Source: Ohessyouella blattaphilus (lineage in GTDB: Bacteria; Bacillota; Clostridia; Lachnospirales; Lachnospiraceae). From it: a stretch of 59,779 nucleotides of DNA. The stretch is taken from positions 1-59,779 of the forward strand of contig NZ_JAMXOC010000020.1 of NCBI RefSeq assembly GCF_024721265.1, written 5' to 3'. The translations under genes were made by a program, and so were the position numbers. Under the pieces are notes generated by a model. That model saw only the letters and a program-made list of their open reading frames with translations. It searched no databases and had not been told where the DNA came from. Shown in pieces: positions 1-7,744 of the stretch. Position 1 is the stretch's first letter, and each line of letters begins with the position of its first letter.

Positions 1-240
1 AGTCTCGCACACTATTTTCAGATGCCCGTTTGGCATGCAGTAAAGCTTACATTTTGGGTGCTTCTAGGTTAATTATACGACAAACATATGAATTTGTTAA
101 GGTGCAAAACAGAAGTTACTTCCGCAGATTTACTGCGGTTAGAGATTGCTGGAATTTAATTTTTCATTTAAGTGAACATGTAAGATATGAGCATTCACCC
201 ACGCCCATGCAAGTTTTATGGACGTGGTACTCTGCTTAAC
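1..240 (+). mobile_element. Probable right end of a TnpB-type (IS200/IS605) element
   Basis: No convincing protein is encoded here. The stretch holds a chain of small hairpins: ATGCC/GGCAT at 22-36, a perfect CCGCAG/CTGCGG stem at 122-138, and an imperfect 10-bp palindrome CCACGCCCAT/ATGGACGTGG at about 199-228. Immediately downstream the C-terminal part of a DUF3990 gene begins in mid-domain. Right ends of IS200/IS605 elements are known to carry an imperfect palindrome near the tip and to encode a structured guide RNA, and the other edge of this window has a comparable arrangement next to a clear tnpB. I infer that an element inserted into the DUF3990 gene and ends near base 240. No transposase or tnpB coding sequence is visible in the window at this edge, so the call is tentative. 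Confidence 0.38.
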
Positions 241-242
241 TT

Positions 243-464
243 TATAGAAAAGAAATTCTTGGAATAAATCCTTATGATATTGTAATTGGACCAGTAGCAA
301 ACGACTCGACTTTACCAGTGATTGACGATTATATGAGTGGAATATATACAAAAGAAGAAGCTGTAAAGCGTCTCTTACCCCAGAATCTTACAGATCAATA
401 TGCATTTCTAACAGAAAGGGCAATTCGTATTCTGATTTTTGAAAGGAGTGAGATGATAAAATGA
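243..464 (+). pseudogene. DUF3990 protein, C-terminal fragment
   Basis: The frame ending at the TGA at 462-464 reads YRKEILGINPYDIVIGPVAN, followed by a run containing YMSGIYTKEEAVKRLLP and QNLTDQYAFLTERAI. The YDIVIGPVAND and DQ.AFLTE.A segments are typical of the C-terminal half of DUF3990 proteins, which I recall being placed in the ADP-ribosyltransferase-like clan. An in-frame TAA at 237-239 and unrelated hairpin-rich DNA replace the N-terminal half, which should carry the Tyr-His-Gly-type motif. The gene therefore looks cut by an insertion. It overlaps the next small gene by three bases (ATGA), as in an operon. The DUF assignment is by sequence memory. Confidence 0.6.
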
Positions 465-700
465 GAGTGCCGGCGAGAACAATGACTTTTTTTGACCTTG
501 AGGTTATTAAATTAATTACTGAAAAGTATGGTTTGGAAGAAAAAGAGGCTATCACAGCATTTATTAAATCAAAAACGTACGATATGTTAAGTGATTCGAC
601 TTACGAAGTCTACGCAATGAGCCCTCGTATTGTATTTGATATGTGGGAGAGTGAAAAAGTTACTGGTGATCCGCGCAATTCACAGTATATAAGGGAGTGA
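461..700 (+). CDS. Small protein of the DUF3990/DUF3791 cassette
   Basis: A 79-residue acidic, soluble protein without signal peptide or membrane segment. Its C-terminal stretch WESEKVTGDPRNSQYIRE resembles a conserved ending of small uncharacterised proteins that sit beside DUF3990 and DUF3791 genes in Lachnospiraceae. The ATG overlaps the stop of the DUF3990 fragment and an AAAGGAG lies at 442-448, a rather long 12 bases upstream, so translation may be coupled to the upstream frame. Function is unknown. The fixed company of an ADP-ribosyltransferase-like protein suggests a partner, regulator or immunity role, but this is inference only. Confidence 0.6.
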   Translation: MRVPARTMTFFDLEVIKLITEKYGLEEKEAITAFIKSKTYDMLSDSTYEVYAMSPRIVFDMWESEKVTGDPRNSQYIRE

Positions 701-705
701 AGATA

Positions 706-909
706 ATGAGTAAGCAGGCAGAGTTCTTTATATATCTCATAGAACGTTATGCAGAAGTAAAAAATAGAAATACGGCTGAGGTATTAGAGGAATGGGAAGC
801 GCTTCATTTGCGAGATTTTATTTATGATATGTATGAGATATATCATGTAGAGAGACTTGAAAATGCTTTTGATGATATCGATAAGTTAATATCCGAGAAA
901 AAACAATAG
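706..909 (+). CDS. DUF3791 family protein
   Basis: A 67-residue protein starting MSKQAEFFIYLIERYAEVKN and containing IYDMYEIYHVERLENAFDDID, the hallmark of DUF3791 proteins. I chose the ATG at 706 because GGGAG at 693-697 is spaced 8 bases from it; an in-frame GTG at 697 lies inside that ribosome binding site. The protein is predicted helical and soluble. It forms the last gene of the small cassette and is followed by a strong hairpin terminator. DUF3791 genes commonly accompany DUF3990 genes; no biochemical function is known to me. Confidence 0.7.
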   Translation: MSKQAEFFIYLIERYAEVKNRNTAEVLEEWEALHLRDFIYDMYEIYHVERLENAFDDIDKLISEKKQ

Positions 910-947
910 CTATTATCTTTGAACATTAAGTGATAGCAAGCAAAATA

Positions 948-999
948 GCACAAAAAACGTCAGTGGTGAATATATTTTCGCCGCTGGCGTTTTTTGTGC
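948..999 (+). terminator. Intrinsic terminator after the DUF3791 cassette
   Basis: A long stem-loop: GCACAAAAAACG at 948-959 pairs with CGTTTTTTGTGC at 988-999, and between them CAGTGGTG/CGCCGCTG continue the helix with some G-U pairs around an AT-rich loop. The GC core is followed by six T residues and preceded by six A residues, so it can act in both directions. Confidence 0.75.
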
Positions 1000-1002
1000 C
1001 GT

Positions 1003-1200
1003 TTGGACAGTTGTTGGCAGGCCGATGAAAGGGTCAAAGACCGTCTAGGTATTATGGCGGCAAACGGCGTGGAAATCGTCGAACTCTCTCCCGAGACCTT
1101 CGCCGAGATGCGCCAACTATCTGCAGACTTGTATCAAAATATTACGGAGCAGTCGAGCCCCGAGTTAGTAAAACACTATGTGACTACTCTCGGCACTTGA
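1003..1200 (+). pseudogene. Remnant of a TRAP-transporter binding protein (DctP-like C-terminus)
   Basis: An open stretch with no ribosome binding site that starts inside the preceding terminator. It encodes WQADERVKDRLGIMAANGVEI followed by VELSPETFAEMRQLSADLYQ and ends ELVKHYVTTLGT. This resembles the last 60 or so residues of DctP-family solute receptors, in which a 'G(V)E(I/V)...' strand and a helix with a terminal Tyr precede the end. No upstream DctP domain and no DctQ/DctM genes are nearby. Codon use is more GC-rich than the flanking cassette. I read it as the tail of a deleted gene; a shorter random match cannot be excluded. Confidence 0.42.
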
Positions 1201-1242
1201 AGAACCGAGGATTCCCGCTTGCTTTCCTAAATCAGTAGAATA

Positions 1243-1272
1243 TTGGAAAAGTCTCCTAAAAAGAGCTATAAT
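1243..1272 (+). promoter_or_regulatory. Sigma-A type promoter for the isochorismatase gene
   Basis: TTGGAA at 1243-1248, an 18-base spacer and a perfect TATAAT at 1267-1272. Transcription would begin near 1279, about 45 bases before the start codon at 1323. Confidence 0.65.
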
Positions 1273-1319
1273 TGTGGCAGATGCTATTAAATGATTATAA
1301 CTTTTTAAAGGAGACTTTT
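1247..1319 (+). repeat. 11-bp inverted repeat spanning promoter and Shine-Dalgarno
   Basis: AAAAGTCTCCT at 1247-1257 is the exact reverse complement of AGGAGACTTTT at 1309-1319. The left arm overlaps the -35 element and spacer, the right arm contains the ribosome binding site of the next gene. In a transcript from 1279 the left arm is absent, so the repeat would act at DNA level or only in read-through transcripts, where it would hide the ribosome binding site. Confidence 0.5.
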
Positions 1320-1322
1320 TAT

Positions 1323-1865
1323 ATGCGATATTTTAAAGAAGATACCATGGCAATACTTATTGACGTTCAGGAGCGATTAGTCCCGGTGATGGATCGTAAG
1401 GTGGAGACGGTAGCTGCAAGCGTGCGCTTAATCGAAGGACTTAGGATCCTAGGTGTACCAGTAGTGCCCTTTCGCCAATACCCTAAAGGGTTAGGAGATT
1501 ATATCCCAGAGATTAAGGAAGCTCTCGGCAGCCATGAACCAAGTGACAAATTGACTTTTAGTGCCTATGGTAGTGAGGAGATTGCCGAGAGAATCGATTC
1601 CTACCAAAAGAAAAACGTTCTTATTTTTGGTATGGAAACCCATATTTGTGTGCAACAAACGGCTCTTGATCTGATTGCGAAGGGGTACAACGTGATGATT
1701 GTTACCGACTGCGTTACCTCGAGAAAGAAGGCCGATTCAGACATTGCTCTGCGGCGCTTAGAAGCAGAAGGCGCACTTCTGACAACGACGGAAAGTATTC
1801 TTTTTGAGCTTTTAAAAGAGGCGGGAAGCGAGAGTTTTAAACAGATTTCTCGGTTGATTAAGTAA
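1323..1865 (+). CDS. Isochorismatase-family cysteine hydrolase
   Basis: A 180-residue protein of the isochorismatase/nicotinamidase-like alpha/beta hydrolase family. The N-terminal strand AILIDVQERLVPVM carries the catalytic Asp, and IFGMETHICVQQTALDLIAKG carries the nucleophilic Cys, with the usual VTDCVTSR strand after it. Length is normal for the short YcaC-like branch. The ATG at 1323 is preceded by AAAGGAG at 1307-1313, 9 bases away; a longer frame from 1272 lacks a ribosome binding site and would overlap the -10 box. The gene is followed after ten bases by a VOC-family gene under the same promoter. The substrate cannot be told from sequence; members hydrolyse amides or ethers such as nicotinamide, N-carbamoyl compounds or isochorismate. 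Confidence 0.82.
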   Translation: MRYFKEDTMAILIDVQERLVPVMDRKVETVAASVRLIEGLRILGVPVVPFRQYPKGLGDYIPEIKEALGSHEPSDKLTFSAYGSEEIAERIDSYQKKNVLIFGMETHICVQQTALDLIAKGYNVMIVTDCVTSRKKADSDIALRRLEAEGALLTTTESILFELLKEAGSESFKQISRLIK

Positions 1866-1875
1866 AGAAGTGCTT

Positions 1876-2259
1876 ATGAAAATCGAACATATAGCGATGT
1901 ACGTAGAAGATTTAGAAAAAACGAAAGAGTTTTTTATTAAGTACTTTCAGGCCACAGCGAATGATGGGTATCATAACGAGAGCACAGGGTTTCGTTCTTA
2001 CTTTTTAAGCTTTACCGAAGGCACCCGTTTAGAAATTATGAACAAGCCAGAAATGGAAGCGCCAGCGAAAACTCTTGTAAGAACAGGCTATATCCATTTG
2101 GCATTTAGCCTTGGGAGTAAGAAAAAAGTAGACGAGCTAACAAGTCTTTTAAAGAAGGACGGTTACCAGGTAATCAGTGGTCCTCGAACTACTGGCGACG
2201 GCTATTATGAAAGCTGTATTATCGGCATTGAAGACAATCAAATAGAGATTACGATTTAG
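1876..2259 (+). CDS. VOC-family (glyoxalase/bleomycin resistance-like) protein
   Basis: A 127-residue single-domain vicinal oxygen chelate protein with two beta-alpha-beta-beta-beta modules. Metal-ligand positions are visible: His in MKIEHIAMYVEDLEKTKEFF, Glu in TRLEIMNKP, His in TGYIHLAFSLG and Glu in DNQIEITI at the C-terminus. This pattern fits lactoylglutathione lyase-like metalloenzymes of Firmicutes, though the real substrate may differ. I prefer the ATG at 1876 with AAGAAG just upstream over the in-frame GTG at 1870. It lies ten bases after the hydrolase gene, probably co-transcribed, and is followed by an intrinsic terminator. Confidence 0.82.
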   Translation: MKIEHIAMYVEDLEKTKEFFIKYFQATANDGYHNESTGFRSYFLSFTEGTRLEIMNKPEMEAPAKTLVRTGYIHLAFSLGSKKKVDELTSLLKKDGYQVISGPRTTGDGYYESCIIGIEDNQIEITI

Positions 2260-2284
2260 GGAATGGCTTTTGCCATTCCTTTTT
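2260..2284 (+). terminator. Intrinsic terminator
   Basis: GGAATGGC at 2260-2267 pairs with GCCATTCC at 2272-2279 around a TTTT loop and is followed by five T residues. It closes the isochorismatase-VOC unit. Confidence 0.85.
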
Positions 2285-2293
2285 AAATTCTAA

Positions 2294-2322
2294 TTGACAA
2301 TCTAAATCATTGGAAGTATGAT
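2294..2322 (+). promoter_or_regulatory. Sigma-A promoter of the aldo/keto reductase-three-component operon
   Basis: A near-consensus promoter: TTGACA at 2294-2299, a 17-base spacer and TATGAT at 2317-2322. Transcription should start near 2329-2331, so the palindromic operator that follows covers about +5 to +24. Confidence 0.8.
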
Positions 2323-2334
2323 AGGTATCAAACA

Positions 2335-2354
2335 AAACCGAAACGTTTCGGTTT
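2335..2354 (+). promoter_or_regulatory. LacI-family operator
   Basis: A perfect 20-bp palindrome, AAACCGAAACGTTTCGGTTT, with the central CG typical of LacI-family operators. It sits directly downstream of the promoter, where a bound repressor would block transcription start or escape. The same 18-bp core occurs at 17455-17472 ahead of the operon that contains a LacI-family gene, so the two sites are probably read by that regulator. Confidence 0.8.
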
Positions 2355-2373
2355 GGAAAAGGAGACACGTATT

Positions 2374-3354
2374 ATGAAAATGATGAAACTAGGAAATGGG
2401 GAAGCAATTCCCGCAATCGGGATGGGTACTTTTGGGTCAGATCGCTTTACGCCGGCTCAGGTGGCAGCCGCGGTAGAAGGGGGCATTCGGGCGGGGTATC
2501 GCCTAATTGACTGCGCCTCGGTCTATGGAAACGAGAAAGAAATCGGTGAAGTAATTAGCAAGCTAATCGCTGAAGGCGTGGTAGAAAGAAAAGATTTATT
2601 TATCATGTCCAAAGTTTGGAATGACATGCACCGAGAAGTAAAAGTCGCTTGCCAAAAGTCTATCGAGGATTTACAATGTGGCTACCTAGATATGTATTTT
2701 ATTCACTGGCCGTTTCCTAATTATCATGCACCAGGATGCGACGTGGAGGCGAGAAGTGCGGATTCGCAGCCTTTTAGCGAAAGCGAGTTTTGCGATACGT
2801 ATCACCAAATTGAGGAGTTATGTCAGGAAGGCTTAGTGAAAAATATCGGCGTTTCCAATATGACGATTCCGAAGTTTGAGGGTGTCTTAAATAAACTGAT
2901 GATTAAACCAGCCGCTCACGAGATGGAGCTTCACCCTTGCTTCCAGCAAGAGGAGTTATTTCAGTATACGAAAGCTCACGGGATGTTGCCAATTGCCTAT
3001 ATGCCGATGGGTTCGCCTAGGAGACCGGAGCGGGATATCGATCCGAATGATATTGCGGACCTTGAGCTCCCAGAAATTAAAGAGATTGCTAAAAACCACG
3101 GGATTCACCCAGCCAGTGTAGCACTTAAGTGGGCTGTAGGTAGAGGGCAGCTACCGATTCCTTTTTCTACCACGCCTCGCAATTATATCAGCAACCTTGC
3201 GTGCATCGAGGAAGATCCTTTAACCGAGGAAGAGATGCAAGTGATAGCGACCCTTGAAAAGGAGAATCGTCTGGTAAAAGGCCAGGTGTTCCTATGGGAT
3301 GGAGCAAAAGATTGGCATGATTTGTGGGACGAGGATGGGGAAATCGTCCGCTAA
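2374..3354 (+). CDS. Aldo/keto reductase
   Basis: A 326-residue NAD(P)H-dependent aldo/keto reductase. The (beta/alpha)8 core shows the catalytic set in order: Asp and Tyr in LIDCASVYGNEKEIGEVI, Lys in FIMSKVWND and His in MYFIHWPFPN. The C-terminal cofactor region IPFSTTPRNYISNL replaces the usual IPKS motif. The ATG at 2374 has AAGGAG at 2359-2364, 9 bases upstream; the longer frame from 2353 would start within the operator. It is the first gene of an operon with a response regulator, kinase and binding protein and carries a LacI operator shared with the hexitol-type operon at 17498. That context suggests a sugar or polyol substrate, for example an aldose reduced to an alditol, but specificity is inferred. 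Confidence 0.85.
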   Translation: MKMMKLGNGEAIPAIGMGTFGSDRFTPAQVAAAVEGGIRAGYRLIDCASVYGNEKEIGEVISKLIAEGVVERKDLFIMSKVWNDMHREVKVACQKSIEDLQCGYLDMYFIHWPFPNYHAPGCDVEARSADSQPFSESEFCDTYHQIEELCQEGLVKNIGVSNMTIPKFEGVLNKLMIKPAAHEMELHPCFQQEELFQYTKAHGMLPIAYMPMGSPRRPERDIDPNDIADLELPEIKEIAKNHGIHPASVALKWAVGRGQLPIPFSTTPRNYISNLACIEEDPLTEEEMQVIATLEKENRLVKGQVFLWDGAKDWHDLWDEDGEIVR

Positions 3355-3365
3355 CGGAGGTTTGT

Positions 3366-4955
3366 GTGTATAAGATATTATTAGTCGACGACGAAATATT
3401 AGTTAGAGAAGCCATACGAGATAATGTGAAGTGGGCGGAGCTAGGCTTTGAGCTAGTGAAAGACTGTGAGAATGGAAAGGATGCGATTGCTTATTTGCAA
3501 GCGCATCCTGTTGATGTTGTCTTAACGGATATTTGTATGCCTTACGTGGATGGGATGGAGTTAAGTAAGTATCTCTACGAGGAGTATCCCCAGACAGCGA
3601 TTATTATCTTTAGTGGTTACGATGATTTTGAGTATGCGAAGCAAGCGATTAAGTATCAGGTGTCAGAGTATATCTTAAAGCCGGTTACCGGTAGGGAACT
3701 GAAAGAAATCTTATTAAAAGTAAAAGAAAAGCTAGATAAGTCTCAGGAGCTTTCGAAAGCCTATAAGAATCACACCAAGAGTGAAAAAGTAATTGTGGCG
3801 AAGACTTTGACCAATCTGATTAAAGGAACCCAGCGGGTAGAAACGTGTCTCGAAGAGTTAAGGGAATGCGATCTGGCGATTAAAGGCAGTGCCTACCGGG
3901 TGGCGATTCTTGATATTGACGTGTATTCGGAACTATATGAGATTGACGAAGAGGCCAAGAAGGAAAGCGCGCTAATGGCTTTCGTAGCAAATAATATCGC
4001 TCGTGAGATTGTGGAAGCTCACAAAGCCGGCCTGGTTTTTCAAGATAACGATAACCGCAGCTATATTTTATTTTATACTAACCGAGTGAAAGAAGAGAAG
4101 AAAGAAGTCCAAGGAATTGCCAGGGAGATTCAGGAAAAGGTCTGGGAGACTACGGGGCTGACGATTTCCGTTGGCCTTGGTGAGTTTGTTACTTCTCTTG
4201 AAGAGCTAGACACCTCTTATGAAAGTGCCATAAAGAGTCTGACATATCGCTATATTAGAGGTGACGGGGTGATTTTCGACTGTGAGGAAGCGGACGCTCA
4301 GAAAAGTGCTGAGGACTTAGAAGATATTTTATCTGCCTTGATAGCGGAGATTCGGAAGGACTCTCAGGAGGGAGCCTTTCGAGTGCTTGACGAATTTAAA
4401 TGCTGGATTCGTACAAACGATGTGGATAAAAACCAGGCTATTGCTTATCTTCATCAAGTTCACTACCGCATCTATGAAGGGGTGGTCGAGATTAATGATA
4501 ATGCTAGATTAGAAGATGGCGATATTACGGCCGTCTTACGGGCTCGTACCCTTGATAAGGCAATTGAGCGCTTAAAGGAGTACACCCAGTACGCTCTCAC
4601 CTCCGTAGCGTCTGTGGTTCAGTCCAGCAAGGAAAGGCAAGCTGGATTAGCCTTAGATTACATCCAGGCTCATTACGGGGATTCGGACATCACCCTCCAA
4701 AAGATGTGTGAGTATTTAAATATCAGTACCAGTCACTTTAGTACGATTTTCAAAGAGGAGACAGGGAAGACATTTCTTGAGGCGCTTAACGGCGTGCGCA
4801 TGGAGAAGGCGAAGCAGTTATTGCGGGAGACAAGTCTTAAGAACTATCAGATTGCTGAAAAAGTTGGGTTTAGTGACCCCCATTATTTTAATATAGCTTT
4901 TAAAAAAATAGTAGGAATGACCCCGAAGCATTATGCTAAGGAGCATCGCCAATGA
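3366..4955 (+). CDS. YesN-type response regulator (receiver plus AraC domain)
   Basis: A 529-residue response regulator. The N-terminal receiver begins YKILLVDDEILVREAIRDNV; the phosphorylated Asp is residue 55 in VVLTDICMPYVDG, with the conserved Lys in YILKPV. A central region of about 250 residues follows, and the C-terminus carries an AraC-type double helix-turn-helix (residues about 430-525: LQKMCEYLNISTSHFSTIFK, then NYQIAEKVGFSDPHYFNIAF). The start is the GTG at 3366, five bases after GGAGG at 3356-3360; the longer frame from 3324 would overlap the reductase gene. The stop overlaps the kinase ATG. The family activates sugar-uptake operons; the likely target is the ABC importer starting at 7864. 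Confidence 0.88.
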   Translation: MYKILLVDDEILVREAIRDNVKWAELGFELVKDCENGKDAIAYLQAHPVDVVLTDICMPYVDGMELSKYLYEEYPQTAIIIFSGYDDFEYAKQAIKYQVSEYILKPVTGRELKEILLKVKEKLDKSQELSKAYKNHTKSEKVIVAKTLTNLIKGTQRVETCLEELRECDLAIKGSAYRVAILDIDVYSELYEIDEEAKKESALMAFVANNIAREIVEAHKAGLVFQDNDNRSYILFYTNRVKEEKKEVQGIAREIQEKVWETTGLTISVGLGEFVTSLEELDTSYESAIKSLTYRYIRGDGVIFDCEEADAQKSAEDLEDILSALIAEIRKDSQEGAFRVLDEFKCWIRTNDVDKNQAIAYLHQVHYRIYEGVVEINDNARLEDGDITAVLRARTLDKAIERLKEYTQYALTSVASVVQSSKERQAGLALDYIQAHYGDSDITLQKMCEYLNISTSHFSTIFKEETGKTFLEALNGVRMEKAKQLLRETSLKNYQIAEKVGFSDPHYFNIAFKKIVGMTPKHYAKEHRQ

Positions 4956-6745
4956 AAATCAATAATCTAAAGAAACATATTTTTCGAAAATTTAGAAGCA
5001 CGCAAAGTACCATGATGGTGTCATTTTCACTCCTCATGGTGCTGGCCATGCTTATTTTTTTATTTATTGCACTACGCCACACTAGGGAAGTGGCTTTTGA
5101 GAATTCGGTGGAGGCAACCACGGCTATTACCAAGCAGGTAAACGATAATATCGATTCTTATATTGAGAGTATGGAAAATATTGCCGCGGTGGTAGCCAAT
5201 GGGACCGAGCTCTCCATGTACCTGTTTAACGACGAGAAGTCGGATGTGGCGGAGACTACTAACAAAAACCGAATTATCTCTCAGTTTAATACCATTCGCG
5301 ATAGTCGGGATGACATTTCGAATATTGCCGCGGTAGCAGATAACGGAAAATACTTGGTAAATGACGGTACCGATACCTTAAGCGATTACGTTAACATTAA
5401 GAATCAGCGGTGGTACCAGACCACCCTTTCTTCAAAAAGCGGACAAGTGGTTTCTTCTTCTCATGTGCAGAATGTGATTCCTAGTAGCTATAAATGGGTC
5501 ATTACTTTAAGTAAAGCTCTAATCAATCATCAAACGGCTCAGCGGGAAGGCGTTTTTTTCGTCGATCTAAACTACGAGTCGATTAGCGACCTTTGTAGTC
5601 GGAACCGCCTAGGGAATAAAGGGTATGTCTTTATCTTGGACGAACTGGGAAATGTAGTGTATCACCCGAAAATGCAACTTATGTACGGTGGTCTTAAGAC
5701 GGAGAATATTACAGGAATTATGGAAAGCGATCAGCCCTATTTGATTGACGACTCCGGTGAGGATAGTATTATTTATACCAAGTCGGTTTCCGATAAAACC
5801 GGCTGGAGTGTAGTCGGCGCCACCTATGCTTCTGATTTGTTAAAAAACGATACCCAGACCCAGATGATTTACTTTGTAGCGATGTTTCTATTATTAGCCG
5901 GCGTATTGCTAGTGTCTAGCTTTATTTCCAAAGAGATAACCAGGCCGATTCGCGATTTGAAAGACTCCATGGTACTGGTGGAAAAGGGACAGTTTTTGGA
6001 GGCGAGTGTGGAAGTTACGGCCAACAATGAACTGGGTTCGCTGACAAAGTCTTTTAACAGTATGACCCAGCAAATCCAGAATTTGATGGAAGAGAATATC
6101 CATGAGCAAAAGGAGAAAAGGCGAAGCGAAATGAAAGCCTTACAGGCTCAGATCAACCCCCACTTTCTCTATAACACCCTGGATTCGATTATCTGGATGT
6201 CTGAAGCCGGGGAAAATGAAGAAGTGGTTCTAATGACCTCGGCTCTTGCCAGGCTTTTTCGTCAGGCAATCAGCAATGACAAAGAGGAAGTGCCGATTAG
6301 GGAAGAGATTGCCTACGTTAAGAACTATTTGACCATTCAGAAGATGCGTTATAAGGACAAGATGGATTTTGATATGCGAATTGACCCCCGGATTGAGGGC
6401 ATCCCGATTATTAAGTTTGCCATTCAGCCGCTAGTAGAGAATAGTATTTATCACGGTCTCAAGCTAAAAGAGGAAAAAGGTCAACTGCTTATTACCGGGG
6501 GCTTAGAAGGTGAAAATGCCTATCTTGAAGTAAGTGATAACGGTGTGGGCATGGATACCGAGACCTTAAATCATATTTTTGATGAGAAGAAGAATGACTA
6601 TAAGCGTGGTGGCGTGGGCGTCAATAACGTACAGCGGCGTCTTCAGCTCTATTATGGTGCGGACTACGGTATTCACTACGAAAGCAAAGTAGGCATTGGG
6701 ACGAAGGCGAGAATTACCATTCCGATTGAGAGGGAAAGTTTATGA
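4952..6745 (+). CDS. YesM/LytS-type sensor histidine kinase
   Basis: A 597-residue membrane kinase. One transmembrane segment lies at about 22-44, then an extracytoplasmic sensor region, a second at about 308-328, a HAMP domain (ITRPIRDLKDSM), and a His_kinase domain with phospho-acceptor His404 in QAQINPHFLYNTLDSI. The C-terminal ATPase shows the N box (QPLVENSIYHGLK) and the G box (VSDNGVGM). It overlaps the response-regulator stop by four bases (ATGA) and its own stop overlaps the following binding-protein start, so the three are translated as a unit. In related systems the kinase reads the state of a sugar-loaded, membrane-anchored binding protein rather than binding the sugar itself. Confidence 0.88.
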   Translation: MKINNLKKHIFRKFRSTQSTMMVSFSLLMVLAMLIFLFIALRHTREVAFENSVEATTAITKQVNDNIDSYIESMENIAAVVANGTELSMYLFNDEKSDVAETTNKNRIISQFNTIRDSRDDISNIAAVADNGKYLVNDGTDTLSDYVNIKNQRWYQTTLSSKSGQVVSSSHVQNVIPSSYKWVITLSKALINHQTAQREGVFFVDLNYESISDLCSRNRLGNKGYVFILDELGNVVYHPKMQLMYGGLKTENITGIMESDQPYLIDDSGEDSIIYTKSVSDKTGWSVVGATYASDLLKNDTQTQMIYFVAMFLLLAGVLLVSSFISKEITRPIRDLKDSMVLVEKGQFLEASVEVTANNELGSLTKSFNSMTQQIQNLMEENIHEQKEKRRSEMKALQAQINPHFLYNTLDSIIWMSEAGENEEVVLMTSALARLFRQAISNDKEEVPIREEIAYVKNYLTIQKMRYKDKMDFDMRIDPRIEGIPIIKFAIQPLVENSIYHGLKLKEEKGQLLITGGLEGENAYLEVSDNGVGMDTETLNHIFDEKKNDYKRGGVGVNNVQRRLQLYYGADYGIHYESKVGIGTKARITIPIERESL

Positions 6746-7743
6746 GAAAAAAGAATAGAGCGAACTTAATCGGGATAGGAATTCTTTTGCTTGCATTAGT
6801 GACGATTTCTATCTATGTCTTTAGTGCCTATCGCAAGGAACAAGAAAGAGAACGGGAGTATCACTTTATCTTTATCCCGAAAACGTTAGATCCCCAGAAC
6901 GGTTTTTGGAATTCTTTGATAGAAGGGGCGAAGCTTGGGGCCTCAGAGAACAATATAAAGATTACGATTATGGGGACTTACTCCGAAGGAGATGTGTCAG
7001 GTCAAATCGAAAAGGTAAAAGAAGCCATAGCTTTAGAGCCGGAAGCAATTATGATTGCTTCTACCAGTACAGTAGCCCTAACGCCTAGTTTAAAAGAAGC
7101 CCAGGCAGCCGGTATTCAGGTGGTACTGGTGGATTCCAAAATCGATGAGGACATTGGTGCTAGTGTAGTTTCGACGGATAACTATAAAGCGGGAGTTAGT
7201 CTTGGCGAGTATGCCAGACGTTTTTTAAATGGCGAGTCTCAAATAGGCATGGTGGGACATGTTCAGGGCGTTTCCACAGCCATTGACCGGGAAGCGGGCA
7301 TGCGAGAAGGTCTTGGTGAGTATGAGGAGAATATTAAGGAAGTGGTCTTTTGCGATTCCTCCTATGAAAAAGCCTATAGCTTAACGGTAGAGATGATGAA
7401 GAAATATCCAGAAATCGACATGATTATGGGGATGAATGAATACTCGGCGGTGGGTGCGGCCAGGGCAATTAGGGATTTAGGACTTACCGAGCAAGTGAAG
7501 ATGGTGGGATTTGATAATTCGATTGAAGAGATTCAGTTTCTCGAACAGAATATCTTTAGCGCGATTGTGATTCAAAAGCCGGTAAATATGGGGTATTTAG
7601 CGGTGGAGCAAGGCTTTCATGCAGTTCAAGGAAAGAAAATAGAAAGTTATATCGATTCAGGGAGCGTGCTGATTAATCAGAGCAATATGTATCTAGATGA
7701 GAACCAGCGGCTCTTGTATCCGGTAACTACCCAAGAGGATTAG
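6742..7743 (+). CDS. Membrane-anchored periplasmic sugar-binding protein (sensor component)
   Basis: A 333-residue ribose/galactose-type binding protein (Peripla_BP_4). Residues 9-29 form an uncleaved membrane anchor without a lipobox (no Cys after the hydrophobic run), then a periplasmic-binding fold starting HFIFIPKTLDPQNGFWNSLIEG. The hinge-side motifs MIASTSTVAL, VDSKIDEDI and MVGFDNSIEEI are typical. Because it overlaps the kinase gene by four bases and is anchored rather than a transporter lipoprotein, it is best read as the sensory third component, as XylFII is for LytS/YesN in clostridial xylose regulation. The matched ligand is unknown. A strong terminator follows immediately. Confidence 0.8.
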   Translation: MRKKNRANLIGIGILLLALVTISIYVFSAYRKEQEREREYHFIFIPKTLDPQNGFWNSLIEGAKLGASENNIKITIMGTYSEGDVSGQIEKVKEAIALEPEAIMIASTSTVALTPSLKEAQAAGIQVVLVDSKIDEDIGASVVSTDNYKAGVSLGEYARRFLNGESQIGMVGHVQGVSTAIDREAGMREGLGEYEENIKEVVFCDSSYEKAYSLTVEMMKKYPEIDMIMGMNEYSAVGAARAIRDLGLTEQVKMVGFDNSIEEIQFLEQNIFSAIVIQKPVNMGYLAVEQGFHAVQGKKIESYIDSGSVLINQSNMYLDENQRLLYPVTTQED

Positions 7744-7744
7744 T

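Noticed and set aside
30-239. Open frame of 69 codons at the left edge
   Set aside because: No ribosome binding site, no family resemblance, and it runs through several strong hairpins; read as the non-coding end of an element.
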